In this document: positions 11,154 through 23,054 of the stretch, piece by piece | Numbering within the stretch: the first letter of the stretch is position 1 | Layout: the number at the start of each line of letters is the position of its first letter | Assembly: GCA_037783415.1 (NCBI GenBank) | Contig: JAZGTN010000011.1 | Coordinates: 1,922,001-1,986,000 of the forward strand | Length of the DNA: 64,000 bases | Direction of reading: 5' to 3' | DNA from: Leptasterias polaris | Lineage: Eukaryota; Echinodermata; Asteroidea; Forcipulatida; Asteriidae | Notes under the pieces: model-generated | What the model was told of the DNA's origin: nothing | Seen by the model: the letters and a program-made list of their open reading frames with translations, nothing else | The model's database searches: none | Program-made: the position numbers and the translations under genes

Positions 11154-11378
11154 CTCTAAAAACTCCCTTTCAGAATTGACCCAGATTCCGGGTCACGTGG
11201 GGCGTGACCCATTTCTTGGACAGGCTGACCATGAGGTTTGTTAAAAAGTGGAATTTTAAGTCTGATTCTGCATCAGCTTCTGGGTTATTTTGACACAGAT
11301 TCCGGGTCATATTGACCCCAAGAAAGCCCGGCCTCACGGGACCCGGAGTCCGAGTGACTTCTGACCAGGGAGTTTTTA
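11154..11378. mobile_element. MITE with 21-bp CTAAAAACTCCCT TIRs
   Basis: The left end CTAAAAACTCCCTTTCAGAA and the right end TTCTGACCAGGGAGTTTTTA are inverted copies over about 21 bases with two or three mismatches. Internally, CAGATTCCGGGTCA occurs twice. There is no ORF. The probable duplication is too short to be certain. Confidence 0.75.
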
Positions 11379-12069
11379 GCTTTCATTATAACTCGAAAAT
11401 TATGATTTTTGGTGTGAGATCAAATTCCTTTGATGAACATGTACTGCCCAGGGTGCTATATACTTACAGGTATTAAGTAAAACTGCGGCAGGCAAAGCTT
11501 TTATCAACATAATGCACTTTTTAAATATTTGACAAAACACAATATCTCTCGATCAAGTCCACTGTGGGCTGATTTTTTTTTTTTTTTTTTTAGTTCAATT
11601 TTTTAAAGCTTATTTCTTTATTTGTTTTGTTTTGTTTTGTTTTGTTTTATTATAATAATCATATCACTTGTCATTCAATATCATGTGTTTTTTATCTATT
11701 TATTTACTTTTTTATTCACTTTTTTATCTTTTTATTTACTTGTTCATTATTTTATTTATTTATTTATAAATTTTTTGGGCGAGTGGTGTTGTAATTTTTA
11801 CTTTCTGTATCTGTTGAATCATGACTATCGGGCGGAGCCTCCATTCATTTCTCGAGTGTTCAATGAATGTTAACAGCTTCGTTCACTATTACTGATGGTC
11901 TTGGTTCCGTTCCGCGTGGTCTACCCATCATTGCCCAATACCTTCAGGTAAATATTAATGATTCACCTTCTAAGTGCATTTTTAAAAGTTGTTGGGCGAA
12001 ACAAAGCATATTTTAAGTTGATCGAAGTCAAGAGTGAATGATCAATACCGTGTCTCTTGGCAGTAAAGT

Positions 12070-12345
12070 TCACCCCGATTTGAAGAGCAATACCGCCATC
12101 TGTCCAAGGTAGAAATAGATGAAATGTTTAGTCTCGTGTGTGACGTAGCTACCGAAGTTCCGCCCTACGATGCAGTGCCATGTAGTGTTGTACTTCTTGT
12201 CGAACTCCTTCTTGATGAAGGCCGCGATGTCCTTCTCTACGTTAAACTTCTCCATGGCTTGCTGGGCGCATTGCACCGAATCCGACTGCATATCCTCAGA
12301 CATGTCAGCGTTCTTGATCACGGCCTTCTTGTCATTAGACGCCAT
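12070..12345 (-). CDS. DYNLL: Dynein light chain LC8-type, single-exon CDS
   Basis: 91 residues. From [15 protein letters not shown] through [35 protein letters not shown] and FIYFYLGQ to FKSG it is almost identical to animal LC8. LC8 is a dimeric hub and dynein/myosin V subunit that binds short linear motifs in a groove formed at the dimer interface. The start is the first in-frame ATG (ATGGCGTCT). No stop, frameshift or radical substitution is seen, so it looks functional. The CDS has no intron, whereas LC8 genes of many animals carry one. A splice-acceptor-like TTTCTTTAG lies about 25 bases upstream of the ATG and a consensus donor CAAG/GTAAGC at 13239-13247, so a 5' UTR intron is plausible. 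About 450 bases downstream there is AATAAA (11617-11622) 25 bases before an A19 tract (11573-11591), as in a retrocopy. Confidence 0.96.
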   Translation of the reverse strand: MASNDKKAVIKNADMSEDMQSDSVQCAQQAMEKFNVEKDIAAFIKKEFDKKYNTTWHCIVGRNFGSYVTHETKHFIYFYLGQMAVLLFKSG

Positions 12346-12360
12346 TGCTTTTGTCACGGG

Positions 12361-14300
12361 TTTTTAGGTTATTTCCCTAAAGAAATAAAAGGCGAAAACT
12401 GCGAAATTATTCTTTACATCAGGACTTTATGCTTTTATAATCAGATAAAGTACGTGTGATTCTAGCGTAGGAGTTATGGTACAAAAGAGCTGGGTGTTTA
12501 CATTGTTGGAAACATGAACAATGCCGAGTACTTGCTCTATCCATGTAGAAGAACGAGGGGACATTCAGAGAGGAAAACAACTTGGCATATCGTGTTGATT
12601 GCAATTTAAAAAAACAAAGTTTGATAGTACATTCACTTCTCTAGGACAACCCATAATACGAAGCCAGAAAATATAGGCAACTTGCTCCCTTCTAAAAGAA
12701 ACACACACCCCTTGGGGCCTACGACCTTTTAACCGCACCTCACCCTAAGCGCTATGTTATAATTGTACAGCTTGATGTTTACTCTTTTTAAGCTACTTTC
12801 TTTTATAAGTTTAATACCAGTGTATTTAATCCTATCAAATATCTAAAATTACTTTCGTTGTCAAAATTGAAAAACTTCCGCTTCACGGGTATCTTCGGGC
12901 TACAAATAACAGCTCAATGCTCCTTTGAGATTTCCTTGGCTTCATTACAAGAATTGATAATAAGAATGTGTAAAAATCACTAACAAAAAACGGCTGTTTT
13001 TTCCACCGAAACGAGCCACTATTTAATAGGCCTATTTTAATTCACATTTCGGTTGTCAGGTGTTCTGTGCTCACTGACTTAGAAAATAAACCGAGCTGGA
13101 ATACGACACAACGGTTCCAAAAAGCATTCCGAGTCAAGCATGAAAGGCAACGAGGTATAATTTGTTTCGTTTTTTCCATGCATACAGCTTGTAGATCTGT
13201 TAAAACATAATAGTGTAAGGGCCTTAACATTGTTAGAGCTTACCTTGAAAACAAAAACACCGGTGCTCTCTCTGGTTTAGAAGTTGATTTTGTCGATGGT
13301 CTTCACGAGACAATTTTACCAGTAGTTGTTAAGTTTTTAAGAAACCTTTTCTAATAGGTTTTTGTGGCTGCAACAGTGATATTTTGACTACTCTGCAGTG
13401 GCATCGCCAACCCCATTGGCTGAGTTGGGCTAATGTTGCTCTGTATTCAGTAGCTCGACCCCGGTAGCTTGGTCTCTCAGTGTAGCCTAACCCGTTTCCT
13501 ATACCCTCTGTTTTGTGTTTCTATTGTGATTATCTCCATTGAGCGTGCTTTCCAGTTTTATGATCAACAATACACCCTCAGAAATCACGCTCAAAATACT
13601 AATTTCACGCTATTTTCACACCTGAGGGGGCGATTTTGTGTTGGTAAGTAAACCACACCAGTCAAGCGACACAAAACTGCTGCTTGTTAATAAAAAAGAA
13701 TGCACACAAAAGCTGATTGGCCATGAGGATATTTTTCAGGCGCAGTGATTGGACCTCGTATTACCAAGTTTGCGGTAACCTGCGCCCGGTAGCAATTTGA
13801 TACAAAATTGCGGCTGTTTCTATAACTTCTGTGTAAACAATACCGCATTTAAACTGTGAATATATATATGTTTTTAAAAGTTTCTGTCTTACAACATGAG
13901 GCAATAGTAGATAGGTTACTGTTGATCCATTGACATTGTGTGATGCGAAAACAACAGTCAACAATGTTTGCACAAAATTGTCATATTCGTCAGGACTGTT
14001 GAAGAGTTTCATAAAATTTAAGGTGAAAATCGATCGTAAAACACCACGATTCATTCTCCAACAACCCATTAAGCCTTCAATTGACTTCCCCTCTGTCATT
14101 ATTTTAAGCTCAGTCCAAATATTATTACCAATATTTACTTTACCAAAAGTACACACCCTTTATTCAGATTATAGAGGAATGCATACTGTAATTTTATTTA
14201 TACTGAGTCGGTAATGTCTACCTGGCGATTAGATATTACAATATGACACCAATTTTGTACCGAGTGACTAAATTATTTGCGTCAAAATAGATCTAAGTTC
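12361..14300. other. Upstream region of the LC8 gene; no coding exon recognised
   Basis: A possible 5' UTR splice donor for LC8 on the minus strand lies at 13239-13247 (CAAG/GTAAGC). A 131-codon open frame at 13761-14156 (-) begins at GTG, has no recognisable homology and is not called. Confidence 0.45.
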
Positions 14301-14329
14301 TGAGTGACAATTTGTTACGCACTAATTGC

Positions 14330-15650
14330 CTAATGGAGAAGTTGTAATCTGTTAATTTGATCTTCCTGTTTGGACCAAAAGAAAGGTCAGAGTAGGGTCG
14401 CGTTTTAGAATAATAATTGTTAAATGTGCCATACGCTACAATATGGCACAAAATTATAACTTGATGACATTTTGGTTCAGGAAATGTGGTCATTTACATT
14501 TGAATTTCCTGTTTGGACTGGAAGGATAGGTCAAACTGGGGTCACGTTTTGAATAAAATGTCAAATATATCATAATCTTCAAGATGACACAAAGATTATG
14601 ACTTATGCCATATGGTTCAGGAATTGTTGTTGTTGTTGTTGTTTTCTTTATTTGTTGAACTTGCTATTTAAATGACAACAAAAACCATCCAAACCAGCTG
14701 TTCGAATTTCCTCCCACACCGGGCTCTGCTGTTAGACACAATAAGCACACTCTTAAATGCAACTGATGATTAGTACTTTTCAGATTGACATTCAAATGCC
14801 TATTGTGATGGTAATACTTCTCGAATGGCTATTTTATTTATGAAAACCGATATAGACATTTAAATTTAGAGCTAGCATTCTTTGTGAAGTCATAATTTAT
14901 ACTAATAGTTGTTAGCTATATAAATAAATGACAATACACACCATCCAAACCAGTTGATCGAACTAATCAACATGATGGTCTAAACATGGATGATTTGCCG
15001 ACACAAACTAATACAACATTCGTTGTCAAAACATAAACATTCGTTGTCAAATTTTGAAACTAAAATACATTTTCACAAAGTGATGGTGGAAACAAAGACA
15101 CTACGTTGTGAAAAAACAATATAATGACTAAAACGTTTCCAACGTGATGTCACAAGATAAGTTGTTGTCAAAACGTTGAGACAACGTGGCTCTCATAACT
15201 TGAATACTACTGTATAGGGGAAATTTTTATCTGGAAGATTCTGCCCACGGCTTGTGGTAGAATCTCCTCCCACACCGCGCACTGATGTTTGACTACAAGA
15301 CAACACAAACATTACGAATTGATGACATCTGGTTCAGAATTTTTTTTTTACTTTAGAGCTCCTGTTTGGACCGGAAGTAAAGGTGAAATTGGGATATCTT
15401 TTAGAATGAAATGTCACAAGTAACCTACAAGACAGTACAAACATTACGAATTTATGACATATTGTGGTTCAGGAGATTTTCAATTGGTTTTCTTAATTAT
15501 TTTGAAGCTTTCTGTTTCGACCGGAAGTAAAGGTCAAAGTGGGGTTACCTTTTAGAATGAAATGTCACAAGTGCTGTAACCTACAAGACAACATAAACAT
15601 TACAAATTTTTAGACCTCTGGTTCAGGAAATGTCACGAGTGCTGTCACGA
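14330..15650 (+). repeat. Degenerate tandem repeat field, unit ~130 bp
   Basis: The words TTCCTGTTTGGACC, GGAAGTAAAGGTCA, TTTTAGAATGAAATGTCACA, ACCTACAAGACA and GACATYTGGTTCAGGAA recur in the same order at about 14365, 14510, 15358 and 15510. Copies are diverged and broken by non-repetitive DNA. The CCGGAAGTARAGGTCA core also occurs in the duplicated unit at 25.2-27.1 kb. Confidence 0.75.
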
Positions 15651-16034
15651 ATGAACCAAAACACCCCTGTACAAAAATGTACATCCCCTTTTTCGCATAA
15701 TGATGTCATCGAATGTTTTGGATGACAAAAATTGCACTGGAATGTATTGAAGTGCAATGACAATTTACACCATTTTAACGTGATGTTAGAGACTTTTAGT
15801 TTTTTCCCACTCACAGTTATGAGCACTCTTTCTATTGGAAAATGAGTAGAACCTTCATCCCAAAATTGAATTTGTCATTTCCCTTCCTCTTTAAAAATGT
15901 GAGCGTACTATAATAATACAAGTTGCTACATAAGATTTAGAGCCGTATGTAACGATATCAGGTGAAGGTATTAGTGTCTAGTTCACGTTCAGCTTTAATG
16001 ACACAACAACAAGAGTCAACTCGACCATTTAAAA

Positions 16035-17030
16035 TTACCCTCGAAGTTCAGTTTCCATGGTTGCAACTGAGCTCTCGGTGTATCTTCGTTTGGCAAAGAC
16101 CTGCATCACGGCCTTTTGAAACTGCTTGTACTTAAAAGCGTAGATGACCGGGTTAATGCAGGAGTTGATCGCTACAAGAGCCACGGATATGATGTAGAGG
16201 GCACCGGAGAAATCCAGGTAAAACCAGCCCAGATTGAAGAGCAAAAAGATGATCTCATTCGGGGTCCAACAGATGATGTAGGCCCCGACGACAATCAACA
16301 GGGTCTTGTATGTGTTGATTCGGGCGCGCTTGATGGGATCATCATGTCGGTTGTGCTGCTGGCCGGCAGTGAGCGCACCGCTGCTGTGGGCTTCATCGGC
16401 CGCCGTGCGCCCCATCACGGGTAGAACACGATTTGAGCTCCGTCTCAACTCAATGCTGATGTGGATATAGGCGAAGAGCATGAACAGAATAGGGACGAAG
16501 TAGTACATACCAATGATGAGAATGCCAAGTACGTTACCGCCCGGGATGTTCACGGAGACGCAGTGGCCGTCTACGGGAGCAAAGATGGCGCTACCGTAAA
16601 CCGCTACCAAGAAACCCATCAACCAGGCGAAGATGATCATGCACACCGGCACGGACTTCCGATAGGATAAGAGTGGCCCATATTTGAAGGGAAACACTAT
16701 AGCAAAGTACCGTTCGAAGGTCAGCATTACCAGGTTGGTTGTAGACGCTGAGTACAGGAGCCAAATGATGGAGTCTGAGATCCACAGGTGACACAAGAGA
16801 GTGCCGGCCAACCCAGGAGGTAACGGGTCTGGTACGGGGACGTTGCTGCTGAGGAGTAGCAACAAACAACCGAGAAAATCCATAACCGCCTGGTTGAAGA
16901 TGAACATGTTAGTTGTAGTGTGCATGGACTTGACCAAGAAGATAACAATGCAGACGAGTCCGTTGCCAAATATCCCGATGAGTCCAACCAAAGTCTTGGC
17001 AACACGGAGAGCAACGATAGGCTCCATCAT
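16035..17030 (-). CDS. Rhodopsin-class G-protein-coupled receptor, single exon (orphan)
   Basis: 331 residues with the seven-helix class A signature. Seen: N23 in TM1 (GNGLV), D51 in TM2 (AVMDF), C80 at the start of TM3 pairing with C157 in extracellular loop 2, ERY at 106-108 replacing DRY, CWTP at 254-257 in TM6, and NPVIY at 293-297 in TM7 followed by a helix-8 stretch FKYKQF. Intracellular loop 3 (about 194-240) is hydrophilic with many Arg/His. The N-terminus is very short, about 11 residues, with no Asn-X-Ser/Thr site and no signal peptide. Two consecutive ATGs begin the frame. The whole CDS is intronless, which is common in expanded invertebrate GPCR families. The ligand cannot be assigned; peptide- or amine-type receptors are both possible. 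An upstream noncoding exon cannot be excluded. Confidence 0.95.
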   Translation of the reverse strand: MMEPIVALRVAKTLVGLIGIFGNGLVCIVIFLVKSMHTTTNMFIFNQAVMDFLGCLLLLLSSNVPVPDPLPPGLAGTLLCHLWISDSIIWLLYSASTTNLVMLTFERYFAIVFPFKYGPLLSYRKSVPVCMIIFAWLMGFLVAVYGSAIFAPVDGHCVSVNIPGGNVLGILIIGMYYFVPILFMLFAYIHISIELRRSSNRVLPVMGRTAADEAHSSGALTAGQQHNRHDDPIKRARINTYKTLLIVVGAYIICWTPNEIIFLLFNLGWFYLDFSGALYIISVALVAINSCINPVIYAFKYKQFQKAVMQVFAKRRYTESSVATMETELRG

Positions 17031-19980
17031 GAAAAACGGCTGCTGAAAACTACCGTTGTCTTGAGCACGGCTGCACGTTCTCGAAGAAGAGGGTATATTC
17101 TCGTGAGTCTACCTCTTGGAACAATAGACTACCTCTGACGATCTTACGGCATGCTCTCTAGAAAATAGCAGATAAAATGAAGCGCTTAAACAGCCAACCA
17201 AGAACATTGCATTGTGCATAGCCGCAGTTGTCATGACGTGATTGGGCATTTCACTTTGACGCATGCGTTTTCAACACCCGTCTTTCCTTTGTTTTCAACC
17301 AATCAGCTAGCTTCATACGAACAAACAAAGCAAAAAGTAGTGGTCTATGGTCTATACAATCTGCGTACTAAAACTAAACAACAATGTATAAAAAGGGCCT
17401 AAATCTATGGCAGCCTACCGTAATGCAATGTAGAATTTGTTATGCATCTTTTAAGTTGATTGAAACGTTCAAACGATGATTCAGGGACAACATGAAAATA
17501 GGTCTTTGTACAGTAAGAAGGTGTTATAGCCTGAATCTTCTAATTGTTTTGGAATATCGATTTATAAGAAGTAGGCCTACAAATGGTTATTACTTTTATA
17601 CATTGGATGCATGGGTGCATTTTCGCATACATAACAAAATAACAACTTGACTATTCCTTTTCCCGGAGCATAGATTCTTGTTATTTGAACAATTTTTCTC
17701 AATAAGCACACAATAGACATAGAAACTCGTCCAACCCACACTCTGATTTTTTTTTTTAATAACGTGGGCGACTACATGCAGACCCCAACCTTGTCAGCCG
17801 TGACACGACCTTGCCTAATTTGGACAAACGGGCGGGAAATGATTGTTTTTGAAACGAAACTGTTGCGGCAGTAATGTGTGGGTGCACCTAATTAAGTAGG
17901 GAGAAAACAGTGCGTTGTTAGCCTCATTCATATTTTGTAGTCCCAATGATATTTGAGAGCCCAACAAAAGGGATGCAGTGTATAAAATTTGCCAAATTGT
18001 GACCAGGGGGTTGTTGACTTCCAACCTGAGGTATTTTGGATGAAATGGGCCCTGAAATAAATGGTCCTATTTACCGAGAGGTGTAGGGGCATTTTTCAAG
18101 ATTGATGCTCTGACGTTTTTATTTGGAGGGAGAATAACTCGACGGTCCTTGGGACCCCCCCCCCCACACCAAATTGAACAGAGGATAAAAGTTCCAGAGT
18201 CAATGGATAATTTCCCCTTTATTGTAAAAAAGCTGTGTGACATTTAAGTATTGTTATTATTATTATTATTTTTAATATTTAGCATTTTGCACTGTATGCT
18301 AAGGGAGTTTATTTAGTCGGGTGCACCTGTATGTCAAAATAAAGTTTGACACGTGACGCGTGTTCCACCAATCAAAAATGACAAGGATCTATGTGCGCGG
18401 TTAGTTAAATATGACACAGAATCTGATTTATATTTTGTAACAATAATTGGCACGTTCCACCACACTGCCTTTCGAGATCAAAGGTTCTGGTTGAAGACGT
18501 GATTTCCTACTCACAATATTTCTTTTGTTTTAGAGACATTTAGTTTGAGATAATTTAAATCACAGCAGTTGACAAATTGTTGAAGTTGATCTTTATAGTA
18601 AGCAATCATCAGACTTACTAATCACTAGACCAATCATCGCAGTTCGGTGGGTTCCATGTTTATTCGATGTCGGTATAATTACTGGCTTAGTATTGGATTT
18701 GATTGATTGTTGAAGATGTTCTGTTGTTGAAGGTAGACATTGTGACCCGGCCATGTTTTTAATACAATTTTTCTCTGCATTTTCTCTTATCTCAATGGAA
18801 CAAAGCTGATTGCGATTTTTCCCAATGCTGCTGTAGGTCCTCTGGCCTTGTACATCCAATCAGACTCGGAAAATAAGATCAACGGGAAATTGAGTTTCAC
18901 AGCCTATCAGTAATAATGTTATGCGCATCAAATTCACTTGGTATCATGAAGTGATTTTTGCTCTATACACGATTTAAGACGGAAAATGTAGAGTCAGAAT
19001 GCTTGTAAAGCCAACTTTACTCAATCTTTGAGACGTTTTGGGAATAAATAAAACATTCAAGTAATGGGTTTGTGGATTATCTGATTCTCCGATTATCCGC
19101 ACTATAAACAGTCGCAGGTCCAGGATTTTTTTGACGGGGGTACACCTACTTTTTTTCGGACGTTGACAATACACCTAGTCCGTGCCGAGACCCTCATGTT
19201 TCATTGATTTATACAATGACCAAGTTTGATTGTTGCAAAGGTTCCCGTGTACCCCCCCCCCCCCCCCCCGGTGCCTTGTGGCCAACTTCTTCATCAACTT
19301 ACCTCTGTTTAAAAACAATTAGGCCCTACCTATAAAGCAGTCTATCGCCCTAGGCCAATTCAGACTGCGACGATGCGCACCTTTTCATTTATATTACATG
19401 TTTAAAGAACATCAGTCGTGGCATGATATTTAAAAAATCAAGTACGGCTTTACACGATACAGTATAATAGTGAAACTGCTCACGCACGCCGAGATCTCAC
19501 ACTTTTCGTCGGCATGGTATCGTTCAAGGCATCACTTTTGACGCTGAGCACAACTCTCACAACTTGTCCAAGGTTACATTGCAGATTATCGCATGTTCAT
19601 GACACATAATTTTGCATGTGATTTGATGGGGTTGATCTGCACCAAGTTATTATGGCATAAATTGGACATCCAGGTTTCCCTACTTAAGCCATTTAGATGG
19701 ATGATTCGTTTTAGAACCTAAATTTGTCTCTGTTTTCTTGACCAACCTCATTTCCCTCCTGTGTGCGTAATTGGCTCGCGGCAGTTGGAAATTATTTGTA
19801 AAGTGTCATATTATAACACTACGCCAAGCCAATGTAAGTTGTTTGCCGTGTGGAGAAATGAGGTATAACTAATTATTAGGTCTTCCAGCCACATTGACGA
19901 GTGACTTGAGAAATGTAGGGTTACAACAAATAGTGCGTTGAGTATTAGCTGTGACCCGCGTCATTACTAATCTGGTTTTA
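17031..19980. other. Upstream of the GPCR; no gene recognised
   Basis: AT-rich DNA with mononucleotide runs (T around 17750, C at 18158-18166, C20 at 19252-19269) and a (TTA)n run near 18255. Nothing resembling an exon was found. Confidence 0.45.
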
Positions 19981-19984
19981 AAGG

Positions 19985-20460
19985 CAGTGTATACTTATGG
20001 TAACTACTCCACAAGTTAATTACCATAAACACTAATTACTTGGAGGGCTGTTGATTATAAAACATTGTAGAAACGACCCCCTTTGAAGTAGAATGTCTCA
20101 TTCATTCCACCACCAAAGACGAAGGTACAGGAATTTCACTGTCACGCCTCTATACCGCAAAAAATGCTTTCATTAAACAAAAAATGACACCTGTCATTCG
20201 CACTGATCTTAAAACCATGATCTGAACTTTAATAAATTGTTTAGCAAAATACACAACATATAAGTTGTTAAAGGTAGTGTAATAGATTGGTAACTACTCC
20301 AAAAATTAATGACCATAAAAACTTTCTTGGAGAGACGCACTGCAGCTGTTGATAGTATAAACTATTTTTAGAAAGTGTAGCCTTAGAAGTAATTAGTTTA
20401 GATAATATATATTTCACCCCAAAACATTTGAATCTGAGACGATTTATGCATGAATCATTT
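19985..20460 (+). repeat. Two copies of a dispersed 'GGTAACTACTCC' repeat
   Basis: About 19983-20100 and 20270-20440 share GGTAACTACTCCA, ACCATAAAMACT, CTTGGAG and GCTGTTGAT. A third copy lies at 34873-35060. These look like members of one short non-coding transposon family. Confidence 0.7.
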
Positions 20461-21407
20461 CTCAGATTTATGAGGGTTGGTGTTCTGTCACCTCGCTATT
20501 ATTGTGGATGGATTTCGCGTTCGTTTAAAAATAGTTTTTGACAGTTTTTTACCGTTTTCCAAGCAACTGTATTCAGCTGAAACATTTACATGTGACTTTT
20601 ATTGTTGCTTTTTTTATCAAGTTTTGCCTATAAATAAGCATAACGGTCACAAAACCCAATTTATGAACCTTCCTATAAAGCCATGAACTTAACCTTTTCT
20701 TAACAATACACAAGTCTGATACACAACATAAAAGTTGTAAGCCTAACTTCGATGCTTGTGTAGAGCCCGTATTCATTGCAGCCAGTCAAAAACTGTCATA
20801 TTAACCACTCATTCAGGACTAATAAAACAAAGAGATCGTTTGTGCAATTTGTTATTTTTTATTTGTTTGTTTATTTATTTGTTATTTACTTTCAAGAGTA
20901 AACTAACACCGAATTCTCTTTTAAAACTTAACGGTACTTCTGCCAACATCAGTGAGAATAATAATTTGTAACAATAACAACAAAACTTCGCATTGGAGAC
21001 AAAGAATATTGTTTGTGCTTCATCCATACACCGATGTGTATGGATGATTTTCACACATACACCAATTTGTAAGGGTAAAAACATAAATAAGAGACCCAAT
21101 GGAAATGCGAAGATAACAAGTACGCATAGGCCTATCATTCCTTAGATTTAAAGTAACGCAACGCTTTTCAATTAATTCAGTCAATAAATAATGGTCTGTA
21201 TCACTTTAAACAATTCATTAAAAATAATATTCTCAAAACGAACACATGGCATAAAATATGCTCACTATATTCAGGCATGCGTACAGACCCTGTTGGTTGG
21301 CAAACGCCATAGAGTTGTGCACTAAGCAGACGCACAAACGCGTATGCGTCACGCTACCATCAGCCCCATACAAACAGGCCCAATGTTTTTTGCCAACTTG
21401 TACTGTA

Positions 21408-21578
21408 GAGCTGCTTAAGCACGAAAAGTAGCTAAGCACAATAAAAACATAGAATAGGGCGATCAGCCAAAACAGCACTCAACATGTACCATTTGAGACT
21501 AATGTCCTGCTTATTTTTGCTTGGCAGAAAATTTCTCAGCAATATTTACTGCTTAAGCAGTTCTATGAAATTGGGCCT
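21408..21578. mobile_element. TIR element of the CAATTTCATAGAGCTGCTTAAGCA family (left end truncated)
   Basis: Ends CTTAAGCAGTTCTATGAAAT followed by TGGGCCT. The left end, TAGAGCTGCTTAAGCAC, lacks the outer GGGCCCAATTT. Internally it matches 53294-53490. Confidence 0.75.
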
Positions 21579-21866
21579 AGGTAGTCTAGTAGTGTTAGTG
21601 CGCATGCGGGGTGTGCAATTTGCATATCATGGGAATGGTCCATTATTAGTTAAGAGTTCAAAATCACAAGAGGGCGGACCAGAGTAAAAAGGTAAAAAGA
21701 GAACGTGAATAGAGATGAGGGACGACTGGGTTGTCCCCCATCCAAGGCTTTGAACAACAAAAAGGAAATATTCCTCACCCTGTACTGCACTTAAGAAATT
21801 GCAACATATTTCAAAATTAGAAAATACTAATTACTTTGATAACAAATTTGTAGCTTCTTCATTTTT

Positions 21867-22284
21867 AAATAATAAATCACAAGGGAAACTGACTGGGTAA
21901 ATTTTAAATGATTTTGGGTTGAACAAGGAAAAATTGACTAGAGCGGGATTTGAACCAACGACCTCCGGATTGACGTGCCGGCGCTCTACCAACTGAGCTA
22001 TCTAGCCCTATGATGGCGGTCTCCCTATTTTGTCAATATCCTTGTTCGGTGGGTGCCAGTCAGAAGCCATTCAACCGTAAACTGCCGTGTAGCCAAGGAT
22101 CACACCCAAGTAGTATACGATACAACCTGGGAAGCGGCAGCCAGGGGATCACCATAAGGGGATGCGACTTTTTATATCAGATATCAAATAATAAATCACA
22201 AGGGAAACTGACTGGGTAAATTTTAAATGATTTTGGGTTGAACAAGGAAAAATTGACTAGAGTGGGATTTGAACCAACGACCTT
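21867..22284 (-). mobile_element. Composite tRNA-containing repeat with partial tandem duplication
   Basis: Read on the minus strand, a tRNA-like head starts at 22008 (GGGCTAGATAGCTCAGTTGG). It has a good A box and, further on, the B box GGTTCAAATCC, then CTAGTCAATTTTTCC and a non-tRNA tail. A segment of about 98 bases (21867-21964, including the B box) is repeated at 22187-22284 with one or two changes. Sequence upstream of the tRNA head (GACAAAATAGGGAGACCGCC) recurs at other copies, so the tRNA part is embedded in a longer repeat. It is not a functional tRNA: the anticodon loop has C at position 33. Confidence 0.8.
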
Positions 22285-23054
22285 CTTCATTTTTAGATAA
22301 CTACTTGTTTTTAGATAACATGTTGGAATCAAACAGCGGCCATGTCTTTTACATTGATTCAATAAAGCTAAAAGCTAAAAGCTAAAAGCAATTATACTTC
22401 AGCTCTCTCAAAATAAAACTAAATGAGTCTGAAGTTATTTGATTTCCAAGACTTCTTTCCATTAAGAGACCCATAGGAATGAACTTTAACATTTCAGAAG
22501 TTGTCCACTACATGTATAGTCTAGTAATCTTCCCACAATGTTCGTCAAAACTGCTGGTGTTGTACTTTTCCTTTAAAGGCGGTTGAAAACAATCCCTTTT
22601 CAAATTTCACATGAAATCTGTAAGTATTTGTCATTCCTTGATGCAGATCAACTGTTAGACGCCTCTGTTCAATAACTCTGCCACAGAATGTGGGAGCATT
22701 TATTGCGGTAATTGCTGTCTGTGCACTTATATCCCCCAATAATTGACACTTCAGAGCTGCAAACATTTACAACGAAGGACATAAATACATAAATATGTTG
22801 TGCCGTGCCGAAAACTTTCCCCCTCTAACATGAAGTGTCATAAAGTCTTACGTTGGACTGTGTAGAGGGGATCAGTCGAGTCACTGGAGTGTACAAACTC
22901 ATTAAGATCTTCTTGCAAACTTGCCCCAAAACACAATGATGTTGTGGAAATATTTTCACAAAAACTAGGCCGGTTTTAATCGAGGGGGTGGACAGATGAA
23001 AGAAGAAGGAAATTAGGAAAATTGTCACACCTACACGCAAAAGTACAGTTTCTT

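Noticed and set aside
12124..12459. 111-codon ORF (+)
   Set aside because: It is antisense to the well-supported LC8 coding sequence.
13761..14156. 131-codon open frame (-)
   Set aside because: It starts at GTG, with no recognisable domain, no homologous motif and no splice context. It could be an exon but nothing supports it.
16116..17138. Overlapping ORFs on both strands across the GPCR
   Set aside because: Shadow frames of the receptor coding sequence, which has relatively high GC for this window.
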